A DNA stretch of 8,451 nt, from positions 1 through 8,451 of the forward strand of contig DAIRET010000128.1 in the NCBI GenBank assembly GCA_036795455.1, written 5' to 3'. Below the pieces are notes generated by a model. It worked only from the letters and a program-made list of their open reading frames with translations, was not told the DNA's origin and did not search any database. This document shows positions 7,226 to 8,451 of this stretch, piece after piece. A program made the position numbers and the translations under genes. The stretch comes from DAIRET01 sp036795455. Its GTDB lineage: Bacteria; Bacteroidota; Ignavibacteria; Ignavibacteriales; Ignavibacteriaceae. How positions within the stretch are numbered: position 1 is the stretch's first letter; every line of letters begins with the position of its first letter.

Positions 7226-8451
7226 ATGATCTGGAAAATAATAATCGTTTTAGGTGCTGCAATTGCATCGTATTTTGTTCCTACTCCCTTGGAGTTGCAA
7301 AATGCTTTTGTATCAGGTCAGAATTTTTATGCCTCCGGTAATTTTGTAAAAGCAATTGAACAATATGACAAGATTATTGGTACTGAAAGTCCTTTCCTCT
7401 CGGAAGATAGTGTAAAAGTATCGCTGTTTAATGGTGAGTTAACAGTTAGAGTAATTACAGCGGCATTGTACCAAAAAGCAAATGCACTTAAAAATCTCGA
7501 AAAGAAAGATTCATCAATCGCTATCTTTAAAATAGTCGAAGAAAGCGGGGATGAACCTGAATTAGCGGCTCTTTCGCAATTCCAGATATATGATATTTAT
7601 TATCGTACTAATGATTATAAAAACGCAATTATCGAAGCGGAGAAACTTGCCACCAAATATCCATCGCACCGGAAAGCTGAAAGTGCTCTTTATGATATCG
7701 GGTGGGCTTATAAGGAATTGGACGATCTCGATAACAGTTCCCGTTTTTTCCAAATTCTTATCGACAGGTATTCTGAAACTGAGTATCTTGCAAGGGCGAT
7801 GTACCAGTTGGGACAGAATAATTATGACCAGAAACATTATGATGTTGCAATCAAGCATTTCGGCGAATTGAATGTGAAATTCAAACCGGATGCCTTTAAA
7901 GATAAAGACTGGGAAAATGTACAGCTTAAAGCTGTTAAAGAACGCCAAATATTTGAAGCTACAGCAGGCAGGGAAACTGATGAATCAACACTTGAATTAG
8001 TTGCAAAAGCTCAGTTAAAAATAGGTGATTCATACAGGGAAAAAGAGATGTATGACTCGGCTATGTTTAATTTCAAAAAAGTTATTACTACTTACTCATT
8101 GTTACCGGCTCTTGTTGAAGTCGCATATGTTAAAATGGCAAGTTATACTTTAACTGAAAAAGGAATTGACGAAGCCATTGCTATTTACAAAAGTGCAATT
8201 GATGAAAACTTTGCGAATAAAGAACTACAGGCAAAGATGCAGTTCCTTATTGCCGAAACATATCAAAACAAAGAATTGTACGACAAAGCCGCAAGCGAAT
8301 ACCTATTCTATATTGATGCTTATTCGGATGTTGCCGAAAATATCGATTTTGGACCGGATAAAGCTCAATACACTGTTGTTGCGATGTACTATAATGCCAG
8401 AGACTACAAGGCTGTTGCTAAAGAAGCCGACACGTTACTAAACAATTATCC
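7226..8451 (+). CDS. TPR-repeat envelope protein, C-terminus off right edge
   Basis: An open frame of 408 codons continues past the window edge, so the protein is partial. Residues 4-18 (KIIIVLGAAIASYFV) are a hydrophobic signal peptide or membrane anchor; no lipobox cysteine is present, which argues against a BamD-type lipoprotein. The rest is helical TPR-like repeat sequence, about nine units. Clear ones are AFVSGQNFYASGNFVKAIEQY (about 27-47), IYDIYYRTNDYKNAIIEAEK (121-140), ALYDIGWAYKELDD (154-167), AMYQLGQNNYDQKHYDVAIKHF (191-212), AQLKIGDSYREKEMYDSAMFNF (262-283) and FLIAETYQNKELYDKAASEY (340-359). Several resemble the YbgF/BamD-type envelope TPRs. Such proteins scaffold periplasmic complexes; the partner here is unknown. 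The ATG at 7226 starts directly before the hydrophobic stretch; no good ribosome binding site is seen. It lies 33 bp after the large outer-membrane protein gene, so cotranscription is likely. Confidence 0.8.
   Translation, partial: MIWKIIIVLGAAIASYFVPTPLELQNAFVSGQNFYASGNFVKAIEQYDKIIGTESPFLSEDSVKVSLFNGELTVRVITAALYQKANALKNLEKKDSSIAIFKIVEESGDEPELAALSQFQIYDIYYRTNDYKNAIIEAEKLATKYPSHRKAESALYDIGWAYKELDDLDNSSRFFQILIDRYSETEYLARAMYQLGQNNYDQKHYDVAIKHFGELNVKFKPDAFKDKDWENVQLKAVKERQIFEATAGRETDESTLELVAKAQLKIGDSYREKEMYDSAMFNFKKVITTYSLLPALVEVAYVKMASYTLTEKGIDEAIAIYKSAIDENFANKELQAKMQFLIAETYQNKELYDKAASEYLFYIDAYSDVAENIDFGPDKAQYTVVAMYYNARDYKAVAKEADTLLNNY

Noticed and set aside
7194..7229. 11-codon frame whose TGA overlaps the ATG of the TPR gene (ATGA), a possible coupling leader
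   Set aside because: No convincing ribosome binding site and such short frames arise easily by chance. The overlap is real but does not support a gene.
7562..7948. 128-aa minus-strand frame opposite the TPR gene
   Set aside because: The plus-strand frame here is open for 408 codons with clear TPR pattern and an N-terminal hydrophobic segment; the minus frame is its shadow.
1..8451. CRISPR array, tRNA, rRNA or insertion sequence
   Set aside because: I found no spaced short repeats, no tRNA-like cloverleaf, no rRNA-like sequence and no transposase-like protein on either strand.

Overview
The window looks like a low-GC, Gram-negative member of the Bacteroidota/Ignavibacteriota/Chlorobi (FCB) group. 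The pointers are signal peptides ending in SYSQ or FPQ, a PorV/PorQ-type outer-membrane protein, and a surface protein ending in a FlgD-Ig/CHU_C-like module that starts with an NPNPFSPNGDGIND motif. Several genes have clear Shine-Dalgarno sites (GAGG, GGAGG), which fits Ignavibacteria-like lineages better than classical Bacteroidetes. The placement is an inference from protein style only. The record is an assembled scaffold: it contains exactly 100 N at 4706-4805.

Left part (1-1196, minus strand): the first 27 codons of a secreted protein start at 82 and run off the left edge. An AT-rich stretch of 328 bp without a credible gene follows, and then a complete secreted alpha/beta-hydrolase (esterase D/antigen 85 type, Ser132-Asp211-His240) at 411-1196. 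A 204-bp divergent control region separates it from the rightward genes.

Right part (1401-8451, plus strand): four genes in one direction, with gaps of 16, 20 and 33 bp, probably one operon. They are (1) a 561-aa secreted protein with a discoidin (F5/8 type C) domain and a FlgD-Ig/CHU_C-like C-terminus; (2) a 307-aa PorV/PorQ-family outer-membrane barrel with a GTG start; (3) a roughly 996-aa outer-membrane or surface protein with a TTG start and clustered EF-hand/TSP3-like calcium loops, cut in this record by the N gap; and (4) an N-terminally hydrophobic TPR protein that runs off the right edge.

The gap is almost certainly an assembly artefact. The same 55 bases stand on both sides of the 100 N, and collapsing the two copies restores one continuous reading frame from 4047 to 7192. 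Read literally, the record yields a false 278-aa protein with a frameshifted tail and a false downstream gene starting at 4979.

As a working model, the four-gene block encodes a cell-envelope assembly. The discoidin protein would be the surface ligand-binding component, the PorV-like barrel its shuttle or anchor partner as in type IX secretion, the large calcium-loop protein the main outer-membrane component, and the TPR protein a periplasmic scaffold. The family assignments for genes 1, 2 and 4 are well supported. Their working together is inferred from operon layout, and gene 3 belongs to no family I can name.
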